A stretch of 35,461 nucleotides of DNA from UM-FILTER-38-24 sp041663205 (GTDB taxonomy: Bacteria > Patescibacteriota > Gracilibacteria > UBA1369 > LOWO2-01-FULL-3), in NCBI GenBank assembly GCA_041663205.1, contig JBAZQZ010000009.1, positions 1 to 35,461 on the forward strand, in the 5' to 3' direction. Both the position numbers and the translations under genes were made by a program. Under the pieces are notes generated by a model. That model did no database searches. It was given only the letters and a program-made list of their open reading frames with translations, and was not told the origin of the DNA. Each line of letters starts with the position of its first letter. Position 1 is the first letter of the stretch. Of this stretch, positions 29,250 through 35,076 are shown one piece after another.

Positions 29250-30122
29250 TTACACCGCGAGGGGCTTTGTCCAGCCGGCGCGCTTGGCAAAGCCGAACAC
29301 GGTTGCAATGGTCACTGCCCCCGCCGCGTTTCCGTTGGGCTTGAAGGTGCGCCACTTGCGGTCAACTTCCCCCGGCTGCCCATCGGCCCACGTATCCGCA
29401 AGCACGCGGCCTCCATCGCCAAAGGCGGCATGTAGCGCCATGAGCACCTGCACCCACTCGCCATAGTCCAGGCGCCACGGATCTATGCTGCGCAGAGCGT
29501 CGGCTACTTCGGCCTGGTCCAGCGGCGCCTGCCAGTCGGCCCGCTGCATCCGCTTGCGCTCGGCGTGCCCCGTCTCTTGGTACTGCGCGATCATGTGGCG
29601 CACGGTCGCCAGGGGCAACACGTTGTCCAGCCATGTCATGGTGCAATCCTGAGAGCCGTAGAAAAAGCGCACGGCGTCTTTGCACTGGCGATCTGCCGTG
29701 CCAAACAGCCACAGCAGCGCCGACGCTGCCAGCGTGTAGTTGGCTGGCTGCATGATCGGCGTGTCGAGCAGGAACACGGCGCGCGCCCTGGGGAATTCGG
29801 CTGTGTGCGAGGGGGTGGTGTACAGGAATGCGGCGTACTTGGCGACGAACTTGTTTTGTGCGAGGCTGGTCAGGGTGGAGGTGTTGTCGCCGGCGTCGAA
29901 GTCTAGCCCGAGGTGCTGGCCGGCCTCGTAGTTGTCGGTCGCCCGCCAGTGGTTACGGTGCCATGTCGTGAACGCATGGCCGGCTGCGATGTAGCTGCCC
30001 AGCTCGCCGGCTGTCACGTCCAGGTTATCGAAAGAGCCATTGAAGTCGTGCCAAAGTGGGCTGCCGGGCGGAATCTTGCCGGCCAATTCGCAACGTGAGA
30101 CGGCGACGCGGTAGGTGTTCAT
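29250..30122 (-). CDS. PrimPol-type primase with PriCT-2-like domain
   Basis: A 290-residue protein. An archaeo-eukaryotic primase core shows the metal-binding pair LGLDFDAG (D74, D76), the SxH-like TPSHT (S105, H106) and a third acid in AVFLLD (D120). From about residue 205, VADALRSIDPWRLDYGEWVQVLMALHAAFGDG with FKPNGNAAGAVTIATVFGFAKRAGW matches a PriCT-2 domain. It would lay down primers and perhaps polymerise DNA for phage replication. The start overlaps the previous gene by ATGA. Confidence 0.85.
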   Translation of the reverse strand: MNTYRVAVSRCELAGKIPPGSPLWHDFNGSFDNLDVTAGELGSYIAAGHAFTTWHRNHWRATDNYEAGQHLGLDFDAGDNTSTLTSLAQNKFVAKYAAFLYTTPSHTAEFPRARAVFLLDTPIMQPANYTLAASALLWLFGTADRQCKDAVRFFYGSQDCTMTWLDNVLPLATVRHMIAQYQETGHAERKRMQRADWQAPLDQAEVADALRSIDPWRLDYGEWVQVLMALHAAFGDGGRVLADTWADGQPGEVDRKWRTFKPNGNAAGAVTIATVFGFAKRAGWTKPLAV

Positions 30123-30292
30123 CGCGGGTCTGCCTGGGGGATGCGCGCTTCAAGCTCGCGCTTCATGCTCAACAGGCGCCGATCGAACTTGGTCAGCCGC
30201 CATTGCGCTTCCAGGTCCATCGCCGCGATAGCGTCTATGCCCGCCTGGACAGTCTCAAGGGATACCGATAGCTCGCGCTGTTCGTCGTCCAT
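30119..30292 (-). CDS. 57-residue helical protein coupled to primase
   Basis: An ORF from ATG 30292 to TGA 30119, overlapping the primase start by ATGA. The product MDDEQRELSVSLETVQAGID continues with a charged helix (MDLEAQWRLTKFDRRLLSMKRELEARI), predicting a coiled coil. It could be a partner or regulator of the primase. The gene is short but well placed. Confidence 0.65.
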   Translation of the reverse strand: MDDEQRELSVSLETVQAGIDAIAAMDLEAQWRLTKFDRRLLSMKRELEARIPQADPR

Positions 30293-30301
30293 CGTCGCCC
30301 C

Positions 30302-30508
30302 CTACGCTGCGTCGGCGTCTTGCTCCGTGTCGGCGGGCCTGGCGCCCATGATGCGCTGCAACTCAGTGCCAGATATGCGCAGGTCGCCGCTGGGCAGCAT
30401 GACCAGGGTTATCTTGCCCTGCTTGCCCCAGCGTTCTAGCGTGCGAGGATGCACCTTCAGCAGGTTGGCCGCAAACGGCAGCTTGTAAAGTGTCTCTGTT
30501 GCGTTCAT
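30302..30508 (-). CDS. Excisionase/MerR-like HTH protein
   Basis: A 68-residue protein from ATG 30508, with a strong promoter just upstream. The HTH reads LYKLPFAANLLKVHPRTLERWGKQGKITLVMLPSGDLRISGTELQRIM, as in MerR-like/excisionase proteins: helix, recognition helix, wing, then a 'R-x-S-x-x-E-L' strand. It may regulate the neighbouring replication or recombination genes. Confidence 0.82.
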   Translation of the reverse strand: MNATETLYKLPFAANLLKVHPRTLERWGKQGKITLVMLPSGDLRISGTELQRIMGARPADTEQDADAA

Positions 30509-30514
30509 AGCGTC

Positions 30515-30543
30515 ATAGTACTCCAAAATTACACAAATGTCAA
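30515..30543 (-). promoter_or_regulatory. Promoter giving a near-leaderless transcript
   Basis: TTGACA (30543-30538), 17-base spacer, TACTAT (30520-30515), then six bases to ATG 30508. Since transcription normally begins about seven bases after the -10 box, the start would be at or next to the A of the ATG. The -35 is a perfect match; the -10 matches four of six. A weak GGAG lies inside the spacer but would not be in such a transcript. Confidence 0.75.
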
Positions 30544-30559
30544 GCGCCACATTCACGCG

Positions 30560-30614
30560 CCGGGCCGCCCAACAGCAGGGCCGGATGGTTGGACGCCACC
30601 CGGCCCGCAGTGTT
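30560..30614 (-). repeat. Intergenic GC-rich hairpin repeat, copy C
   Basis: A GC-rich spacer between the HTH gene and the next upstream gene. It contains CACCCGGCCCGCAGTGTT at 30597-30614, identical over 18 bases to the end of the copy at 30929-30961, and a degenerate left arm CCGGGCCGCCC at 30560-30570. On the minus strand it lies right after a stop codon. Copies after stop codons suggest RNA-level processing or attenuation. Confidence 0.6.
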
Positions 30615-30906
30615 AACGGCTCAGCACCACGTCGCTGCTGGCCGGCTCCTTGGCGTATCTAATCGCGTCGAACAGTTGGATATACAGCGCCTGGTTGCGG
30701 CCGCGCGTGTAACCGCCCTCGGCGAGCACATGGTCAAACGCCGCCTCGCACGCGGCGAGCAGCTTGGGCGCGGCTCTCTCGACGATGGCCCCTCTCAGGC
30801 ACGGCTCGCACAGTTGCAGATTGCCCAGCCCAGCCATGTGGGTGCGCAGGCTCAGCGTGTCGTCAGTGATTTCCTGATTGCAGTTGTCGCACTGTTTTGC
30901 GTCCAT
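30613..30906 (-). CDS. Small zinc-binding hypothetical protein
   Basis: A 97-residue protein with two CxxC-type pairs: MDAKQCDNCNQEITDD and LQLCEPCLRGA, which together may form a zinc ribbon, followed by a helical region (LLAACEAAFDHVLAEGG) and a polar tail. A purine-rich GGAGGGGG site lies before ATG 30906. Hairpin-repeat spacers flank it on both sides. No specific function is recognised. Confidence 0.6.
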   Translation of the reverse strand: MDAKQCDNCNQEITDDTLSLRTHMAGLGNLQLCEPCLRGAIVERAAPKLLAACEAAFDHVLAEGGYTRGRNQALYIQLFDAIRYAKEPASSDVVLSR

Positions 30907-30928
30907 TGGTTGCCCCCTCCTGTGCTAT

Positions 30929-30961
30929 GGCCGGGCAGTCGCCCACCCGGCCCGCAGTGTT
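30929..30961 (-). repeat. Intergenic GC-rich hairpin repeat, copy B
   Basis: GGCCGGG at 30929-30935 and CCCGGCC at 30946-30952 form perfect seven-base arms; the loop can form a competing GGGC/GCCC pair. It is followed by CGCAGTGTT, shared with copy C. It lies between the stop of the 96-residue gene and the ribosome site of the next gene, in the same arrangement as copy A. Confidence 0.7.
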
Positions 30962-30963
30962 TG

Positions 30964-31254
30964 TTACGCCGCCTTCAACTCGCTCGCCATGAGCACCGTG
31001 TAATCAAATTCGCCCCGCGCCTTGGCCTCCTGGTGGTGCGCCTCGCAGACTGCGCAGGCAAACGTACCCTGTCCCCCGGTATCGTCATTGTCAAAGACGG
31101 CCAGCGCCGCCGCCGCGCCCGGCTTGCCATCACCAGACACGCAGTCTTTGATCTGGCAGACCGTGGCGCATCCCCACTCGATCAGTAGCGGCAGCAACAG
31201 TATGGCGTTGTGCGCTGGATACTCGGCTGCGTCGTCATTGCGGATGATTTGCAC
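30964..31254 (-). CDS. Hypothetical protein with Cys pairs
   Basis: A 96-residue protein from GTG 31254, preceded by GGAGGGGG at four bases; the upstream frame extension lies within the repeat spacer. It has IEWGCATVCQIKDCVSGDG and FACAVCEAHHQ, which together form a plausible zinc-binding set. The central strand region ALAVFDNDDTGGQG is acidic. The function is unknown. Confidence 0.6.
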   Translation of the reverse strand: MQIIRNDDAAEYPAHNAILLLPLLIEWGCATVCQIKDCVSGDGKPGAAAALAVFDNDDTGGQGTFACAVCEAHHQEAKARGEFDYTVLMASELKAA

Positions 31255-31275
31255 GCGTCCCCCTCCTGTTGTGTT

Positions 31276-31299
31276 GGCCGGGCAGTTGCCCACCCGGCC
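31276..31299 (-). repeat. Intergenic GC-rich hairpin repeat, copy A
   Basis: GGCCGGG at 31276-31282 and CCCGGCC at 31293-31299 form a perfect seven-base hairpin with a ten-base loop, nearly identical to copy B. It lies between the stop of the annealase-like gene and the GGAGGGGG site of the next gene. No T-run follows, so simple termination is unlikely. Confidence 0.7.
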
Positions 31300-31308
31300 G
31301 GTTGTTGC

Positions 31309-32349
31309 CTACGCCTCGCCGTTTTTCATCTTCGTCAGGATGTCGATTGCCTCGCTTGCCTGCCGCATGGTCAATTCCTTGCGGCTCTCCACACGGTACT
31401 GCGCTGTCATCCACGAACGAAACTGCGCCATGGACTCGGGCTTGGGGTACAACTCTTTGACGAGGATGCCCATGAGCTGCACCTGTTTGTCGGTGGCCAT
31501 CGCCTCGTCTTGCGCGCTTTCCATGGCGGCGAATGCGGCATCTGCGGAGGCCTGCTGTTCGGCCTGGTCGTTGGCGAGCATGTCGGCATCCGTGCCCGGC
31601 TCGTCGCCGTAGCCCTCAAAGCCCTCGGGGTGGCTGCTCAGGTACTTCGCTCCCGTAGTTGGCTCCCGCTGTCCCTGCGCCCGCGCGGCCTCAGCCACCA
31701 GCGCGATAGCCTGCTCGCGGCTCAGGTGCGCGCCGTCCGGCTTGTCAACCTGGATGCCTGCGCCCTGGGCAGCGTCAAGCACTTCCTCGCTGCTCATGGC
31801 CAGGCCGGGCACCTGACGAAGCGCGTCCTTGCGTGCCTGTTTTTGCAGCACCCAGTGTGCGGTCTTGGTGGCCGGGATGTTGATGCCATCGCCCTTGCGC
31901 ACCACCGTAACGCCGACGATCGGCTCGTAGGGGATGCCCATGTTGCGGCACTTTGCCCACGTGTCGAGCAGGTAGACCTCGCACGCCAGCGCCCGGTCGC
32001 CCTCTTTGATTTCGTGCATGTCGGCTTCATCGGCGCGCAGCGGGCGGTATTTGACCTGGTAGTCCTCGCGGATGTTGCGCTCGATGGCGCGGTAGCCCTC
32101 AAGGATCTGGCCGGTGACCTTGCCCTTAGTGCCCACGTAGCTGTCGCGCCCCATGACCTCGCCCGTGCTGTGGTAGTGGTACGCGGCGCGGACCGCCTGC
32201 TCTTTCGTGATGCCGTCCGCCGCCGTGTAGATCGCCGCGGCGATGGCGATGATCTCCGGGTCAATCGCCTGCCGGCTCACGGCGGCTATCGCCGTCTCTG
32301 TGGCCTGCGCGGGCGCCAGTGCGCGCGTCTCTGTGGTGGTCAGTCCCAT
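31309..32349 (-). CDS. RecT/ssDNA-annealing-like recombination protein
   Basis: A 346-residue protein. The middle, YEPIVGVTVVRKGDGINIPATKTAHWVLQKQARKDALRQVPGL, and the flanking helical parts resemble the core of phage recombination/annealing proteins. The last 60 residues (ATDKQVQLMGILVKELYP ... ELTMRQASEAIDILTKMKNG) look like the small domain found at the C-terminus of many phage ssDNA-binding or RecT-like proteins. No nuclease motif is seen. Candidate role: annealing during phage replication. The family match is by pattern, so the call is moderate. Confidence 0.6.
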   Translation of the reverse strand: MGLTTTETRALAPAQATETAIAAVSRQAIDPEIIAIAAAIYTAADGITKEQAVRAAYHYHSTGEVMGRDSYVGTKGKVTGQILEGYRAIERNIREDYQVKYRPLRADEADMHEIKEGDRALACEVYLLDTWAKCRNMGIPYEPIVGVTVVRKGDGINIPATKTAHWVLQKQARKDALRQVPGLAMSSEEVLDAAQGAGIQVDKPDGAHLSREQAIALVAEAARAQGQREPTTGAKYLSSHPEGFEGYGDEPGTDADMLANDQAEQQASADAAFAAMESAQDEAMATDKQVQLMGILVKELYPKPESMAQFRSWMTAQYRVESRKELTMRQASEAIDILTKMKNGEA

Positions 32350-32597
32350 TTTGAATGCTCCTGTAGGGTATACAAAACGCGGTCCTTGCGGGCCGCGCTG
32401 TCGTCCGCCTCAGCGGTCGCCGCCGTGATGGTGCCAGCGCCGTGGCACAGCGGGCAGGTCTCCCACCAGCCGGGGCGAATGACCACCAGCCCGTCAGCGT
32501 CGGACCAGTCCTGCTGATAGACCATGCGGTGGCCCTCGCAGCGGGGACAGTCGACGGGGGTATTGACAGCGGTCGTGTTCGGTGCTACTGTGGACAT
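32340..32597 (-). CDS. DnaJ-type zinc-finger protein
   Basis: An 85-residue protein from ATG 32597, overlapping the annealase-like gene. Two CxxCxGx(G/R) modules, CPRCEGHR and CPLCHGAG, form the central DnaJ-type zinc finger; there is no J domain. The remainder has W-rich strands (RPGWWETC) and a helical tail. Small proteins like this are frequent in phage early regions and may be chaperone-like or regulatory. Confidence 0.75.
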   Translation of the reverse strand: MSTVAPNTTAVNTPVDCPRCEGHRMVYQQDWSDADGLVVIRPGWWETCPLCHGAGTITAATAEADDSAARKDRVLYTLQEHSKWD

Positions 32598-32652
32598 GGA
32601 TCTTCCTCTCCTCTGGCGCCTGGCTGTGCGACACACGGCCGGGCGCCTGTGT

Positions 32653-32715
32653 TTACTTCATCGCCCACTTGGCGCACAAGATGCCGACGATCAGGATCAC
32701 GATAAGCTCGATCAT
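32653..32715 (-). CDS. 20-residue membrane peptide
   Basis: A tiny ORF from ATG 32715, with an ideal GGAGGTG site seven bases upstream and an ATGA overlap with the preceding gene. The entire product, MIELIVILIVGILCAKWAMK, is a hydrophobic helix with a charged end, as in known regulatory membrane peptides. The strong ribosome site and coupling suggest real translation; function unknown. Confidence 0.65.
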   Translation of the reverse strand: MIELIVILIVGILCAKWAMK

Positions 32716-32891
32716 TGCCCCACCTCCTGCGTCGGTCGCTCAGGAACGATGTTCGCCATACGCTTGCCTTTACGCAGCGCCTTTGCCTGCTGCCAGGTCA
32801 GCCCCGACGCCAGGGTGATGTACTTCGTAACCATCACCTTGCGCAGCGGGTCCGCATCCAACACGATCTGTTTCACGCTGTAAGTCGTCAC
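32712..32891 (-). CDS. 59-residue basic hypothetical protein
   Basis: An ORF from GTG 32891 to TGA 32712, overlapping the gene upstream and coupled to the microprotein downstream. The product has a helical segment TYSVKQIVLDADPLRKVM and a basic part WQQAKALRKGKRMANIV. No family is recognised. The GTG is supported by GGTGGGAG upstream. Confidence 0.6.
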   Translation of the reverse strand: MTTYSVKQIVLDADPLRKVMVTKYITLASGLTWQQAKALRKGKRMANIVPERPTQEVGQ

Positions 32892-33076
32892 GCTCCCACC
32901 TCCTGCGGGTTCTTGCGCTTGTGGCTGGCGTCGCGCGCCAACTGTTCGTCGCGGTCGCGGCGGCAGATTGCGCGCGTCATGCCGTAGTACACGCGCCCCG
33001 TCGCCTCGTCGTACAGCACCTCGCCGCCCTGGTCATCCTCGCCGGGCATGATATGTTCCCAGGTCTCTCCGGTCAT
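32888..33076 (-). CDS. 62-residue hypothetical protein
   Basis: A short protein from ATG 33076, overlapping the HTH gene by ATGA; the longer frame back to 33388 is an arginine-rich shadow of that gene. The product reads MTGETWEHIMPGEDDQGGEV, then YDEATGRVYYGMTRAICRRDRDEQLARDASHKRKN, ending basic. No function is recognised. Confidence 0.55.
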   Translation of the reverse strand: MTGETWEHIMPGEDDQGGEVLYDEATGRVYYGMTRAICRRDRDEQLARDASHKRKNPQEVGA

Positions 33077-33441
33077 GGTTGCAGCTCCCTTCGGTTGATG
33101 ATTGCCTGCCGGAGTACGCTCACCGGCATGTCGCGCCAGCGCCACGGTTGCGCCTTGCGCCGCACGAACTGCACCGGGTAGCCTTGGCAGTCGGGTAGCG
33201 CGTGCACTGCCAACCGGCCCCGACTGAGGCACGTTGGGCAAGGCTCCCGTTTGATCACCGGCCTGGTCTGGCCGGTCAAGAACCGGTCCCAGTTGTCGAG
33301 CACGTCCTGGGTCACTCGCAAATCGCCCCGTACCAGCCGCATTGCGTAGGCGGCAGACCGCCCGATTGCTAGGCCAACTTCGCGCCATGAGCCCGTTTCC
33401 TGGTGAAATTGAGCTAAGATGCCCGCTAGATCATTCTGCAC
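33073..33441 (-). CDS. HTH regulator with zinc-ribbon tail
   Basis: A 122-residue protein from GTG 33441, chosen because GGGGAGG lies seven bases upstream; ATG 33540 would add residues within the HNH gene. The HTH is WREVGLAIGRSAAYAMRLVRGDLRVTQDVLDNW, followed by a zinc-like motif REPCPTCLSRGRLAVHALPDCQG and a W-R-rich end. It lies early in the operon that starts at 34057. Possibly a Cro-like or other regulator. Confidence 0.65.
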   Translation of the reverse strand: MQNDLAGILAQFHQETGSWREVGLAIGRSAAYAMRLVRGDLRVTQDVLDNWDRFLTGQTRPVIKREPCPTCLSRGRLAVHALPDCQGYPVQFVRRKAQPWRWRDMPVSVLRQAIINRRELQP

Positions 33442-33465
33442 GCTTGTGCCTCCCCTTGCCCCCAA

Positions 33466-33484
33466 GTAACGCCTTGTAACGCTA
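33466..33484 (-). promoter_or_regulatory. Direct GTAACGC repeats, one helical turn apart
   Basis: GTAACGC occurs at 33466-33472 and 33476-33482 with a ten-base period, and the eleven-base word TTGTAACGCTA at 33474-33484 recurs at 34127-34137. The first pair lies in the 60-base spacer between the HNH and HTH genes, and the other copy lies upstream of the operon's promoter. This could be a repressor or activator site; the evidence is short repeats only. Confidence 0.4.
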
Positions 33485-33503
33485 TCGTGGTTCGCGTCGT
33501 CAC

Positions 33504-33887
33504 TCACTTGCGGGGGTTCCTTGATCCACCGTATACCCATGTTCGCCAGTCGGTATTCTCTGGCTCATCCGGGTCGTCAGTCATGGCCTTCTTGCTGGCC
33601 ATTGGGGGCGAGTCATCATCGCTGCTGAAGTTCATAATCAGCGCGAGGGTACGAATGCCCGCCAACTCAATGGCGTCGTGATGTTTGCGGCATAGCAGAA
33701 CTAGATTTTCCTCATTGTCCTCCCCGCCGTGTTCCCTGGGCACGATGTGATGTACACTCAGGTAGCGCTTATCGTTGCAGTCAATCACCTGGCATCGGTA
33801 GTGATCGCGCTTGCGTACACGCGCCATTACCACCTTGTCGATAATGACAGGCTCAGCCGGTTTGTAGACTGCCCCTTGCCAATCCAT
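33504..33887 (-). CDS. HNH endonuclease
   Basis: A 127-residue protein from ATG 33887, which overlaps the RHH stop by TAATG. The HNH core is HYRCQVIDCNDKRYLSVHHIVPREHGGEDNEENLVLLCRKHHDAIE, with paired cysteines and the catalytic histidine dyad. Many such small HNH proteins act with phage packaging or as homing nucleases. Here it is in the early block, far from terminase, so a packaging role is less likely. Confidence 0.85.
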   Translation of the reverse strand: MDWQGAVYKPAEPVIIDKVVMARVRKRDHYRCQVIDCNDKRYLSVHHIVPREHGGEDNEENLVLLCRKHHDAIELAGIRTLALIMNFSSDDDSPPMASKKAMTDDPDEPENTDWRTWVYGGSRNPRK

Positions 33888-34057
33888 TAGGCCCGCACTT
33901 CCTCGCAGGGCTGCGCCGCCATATCGGCCGCAACCGCTTCCGCAATCCACAAGCGCACGAGTTCGCTTGTGCTTACGCGCCGACGCCAGGCCAGCATTTC
34001 GAGCTGCTCCTTTTCCTGTGGCGTCAGCACCATCCCGAACCGCTCTGTTTTGTCCAT
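33887..34057 (-). CDS. Ribbon-helix-helix regulator, first gene of early operon
   Basis: A 56-residue protein from ATG 34057 with AGGAGGT six bases upstream. The product opens MDKTERFGMVLTPQEKEQLE and continues MLAWRRRVSTSELVRLWIAEAV, a strand-helix-helix pattern of the CopG/Arc family. It is directly under a consensus promoter, so it may be an autoregulator of this early operon. A second RHH protein is at 28969-29178. Confidence 0.8.
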   Translation of the reverse strand: MDKTERFGMVLTPQEKEQLEMLAWRRRVSTSELVRLWIAEAVAADMAAQPCEEVRA

Positions 34058-34081
34058 CGCCTTACCTCCTGTGATGCCCCT

Positions 34082-34110
34082 ATTATATACGATAGTTTAG
34101 CAACTGTCAA
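34082..34110 (-). promoter_or_regulatory. Consensus sigma70 promoter of early operon
   Basis: Minus strand: TTGACA (34110-34105), 17-base spacer, TATAAT (34087-34082), then about 24 bases containing AGGAGGT to ATG 34057. Both boxes are perfect matches with ideal spacing. It lies just after a terminator that ends the virion gene block, so it is the natural start of the early transcript. Confidence 0.9.
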
Positions 34111-34143
34111 TCCCCTCTCGCAAACGTTGTAACGCTAAAACGC

Positions 34144-34168
34144 AAAAGCCCCGGCGCGGGCCGAGGCT
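34144..34168 (-). terminator. Rho-independent terminator at end of virion block
   Basis: Minus strand: AGCCTCGGC (34168-34160), four-base loop, GCCGGGGCT (34155-34147), then TTTT. One T-G mismatch lies in the nine-base stem. It follows the stop of the last virion-type gene (34190) and precedes the early promoter, so it insulates the two units. Confidence 0.85.
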
Positions 34169-34189
34169 TGCGGTGGGGCGGGGGGTCGC

Positions 34190-34645
34190 TCAGTTGAAGT
34201 GCATCAGCGCCTTGGTCTTGACGCCCGCGCCCGTCCCGCTGGACAACCAGTGCCCCGTCTCTGCGAAGTTAGTCACGCCTCCCGGCATGGTTGCCGACTG
34301 CTGCACGCGGCCGGCCGTGAGCGCGGACACGTAGCAGACATAACCTGCCTCAGCCGTGACTGTAGCATCGGGCAGCACGTAGGCCACGCCAGCCACCACC
34401 ACCCAGGCAGTCGCTCCGCTGCTGGCGTCCTGGTAGACGGCCCCCACCGGCATGTCATCGCTCACTGACGATTTGCGCACCATGTCCGAGGCGGTCGATA
34501 TGCGCACGATCTCACCTTCTACCAGCGCCTCGTATGCCACGAGCGCGACCGCGTAGCCGCCCAACACCGTGAGCTTGATGGCCGGCCAGCCGATGTCCTG
34601 CCGCCACATGCCCTGCAGCGCCTGGTCGTGGCCTTCGAGCGACAT
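34190..34645 (-). CDS. Structural protein, beta-rich
   Basis: A 151-residue protein starting at ATG 34645, overlapping the previous gene's TAA (TAATG). It contains VEGEIVRISTASDMVRKSSVSDDMPVGAVYQDASSGATAWVVVAGVAYVLPD, a pattern like DUF2190-type and other small capsid or tail-associated proteins (short strand repeats, 'G-x-A-x-V'). It ends FN just before a terminator. Probably a virion accessory or decoration protein. Confidence 0.55.
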   Translation of the reverse strand: MSLEGHDQALQGMWRQDIGWPAIKLTVLGGYAVALVAYEALVEGEIVRISTASDMVRKSSVSDDMPVGAVYQDASSGATAWVVVAGVAYVLPDATVTAEAGYVCYVSALTAGRVQQSATMPGGVTNFAETGHWLSSGTGAGVKTKALMHFN

Positions 34646-35067
34646 TACGTGTCACTCCCGAACGCGAAAAAGTGACAGGTAAAATCGTTTGTGGAGCCCC
34701 ACGCAATCGCAACGAAACAGGTCGCAGTGACACTTAGCAAGCGCGGCCAGTCCAGTTCTCTGGTTGACAACTGCGTCAGTACAACCATCGGCGTCGCCGC
34801 GTATGACCGGCCATAGGCGACGTCCGTACCGGTGGCCGACGCGGTCGCAGTCGTCAGCAGGAACGTGCCGCTCTCGATATGCCAATTTTGCAGCCGTGCT
34901 CCGGCAAAGGCTCCGCTGATCGGTTGCGCGCCGTAGCTGCTTGTCGCCGTGCCGAGATAGCCGCAGGTGCCGAGCACCGTCAGGAAATTGTCGCGCACCT
35001 GCTGATTCAGGTCCGCCGCGGTAACCGTTTGGCCTACCGTCCACGTTGTGGGATTTGTCCAGGCCAT
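34645..35067 (-). CDS. Tail fibre/receptor-like protein with TAADLN anchor
   Basis: A 140-residue protein starting MAWTNPTTWTVGQTVTAADL, the recurring W-x-x-G-x-x-x-T-A-A-D-L-N phrase of small tail fibre and lectin-like phage proteins, followed by a helix NQQVRDNF. The C-terminal half is beta-rich and ends THFFAFGSD-like, resembling an H-type lectin fold. It may be the receptor-binding tip or fibre of this phage. Confidence 0.6.
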   Translation of the reverse strand: MAWTNPTTWTVGQTVTAADLNQQVRDNFLTVLGTCGYLGTATSSYGAQPISGAFAGARLQNWHIESGTFLLTTATASATGTDVAYGRSYAATPMVVLTQLSTRELDWPRLLSVTATCFVAIAWGSTNDFTCHFFAFGSDT

Positions 35068-35076
35068 GTGCCCTCC

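Noticed and set aside
31210..32517. 435-codon open frame on the plus strand
   Set aside because: It is antisense to the annealase-like gene, which has a recognisable pattern, start and neighbours; long antisense frames are common in GC-rich DNA. The translated product has Ala/Val/His/Arg-rich shadow composition.
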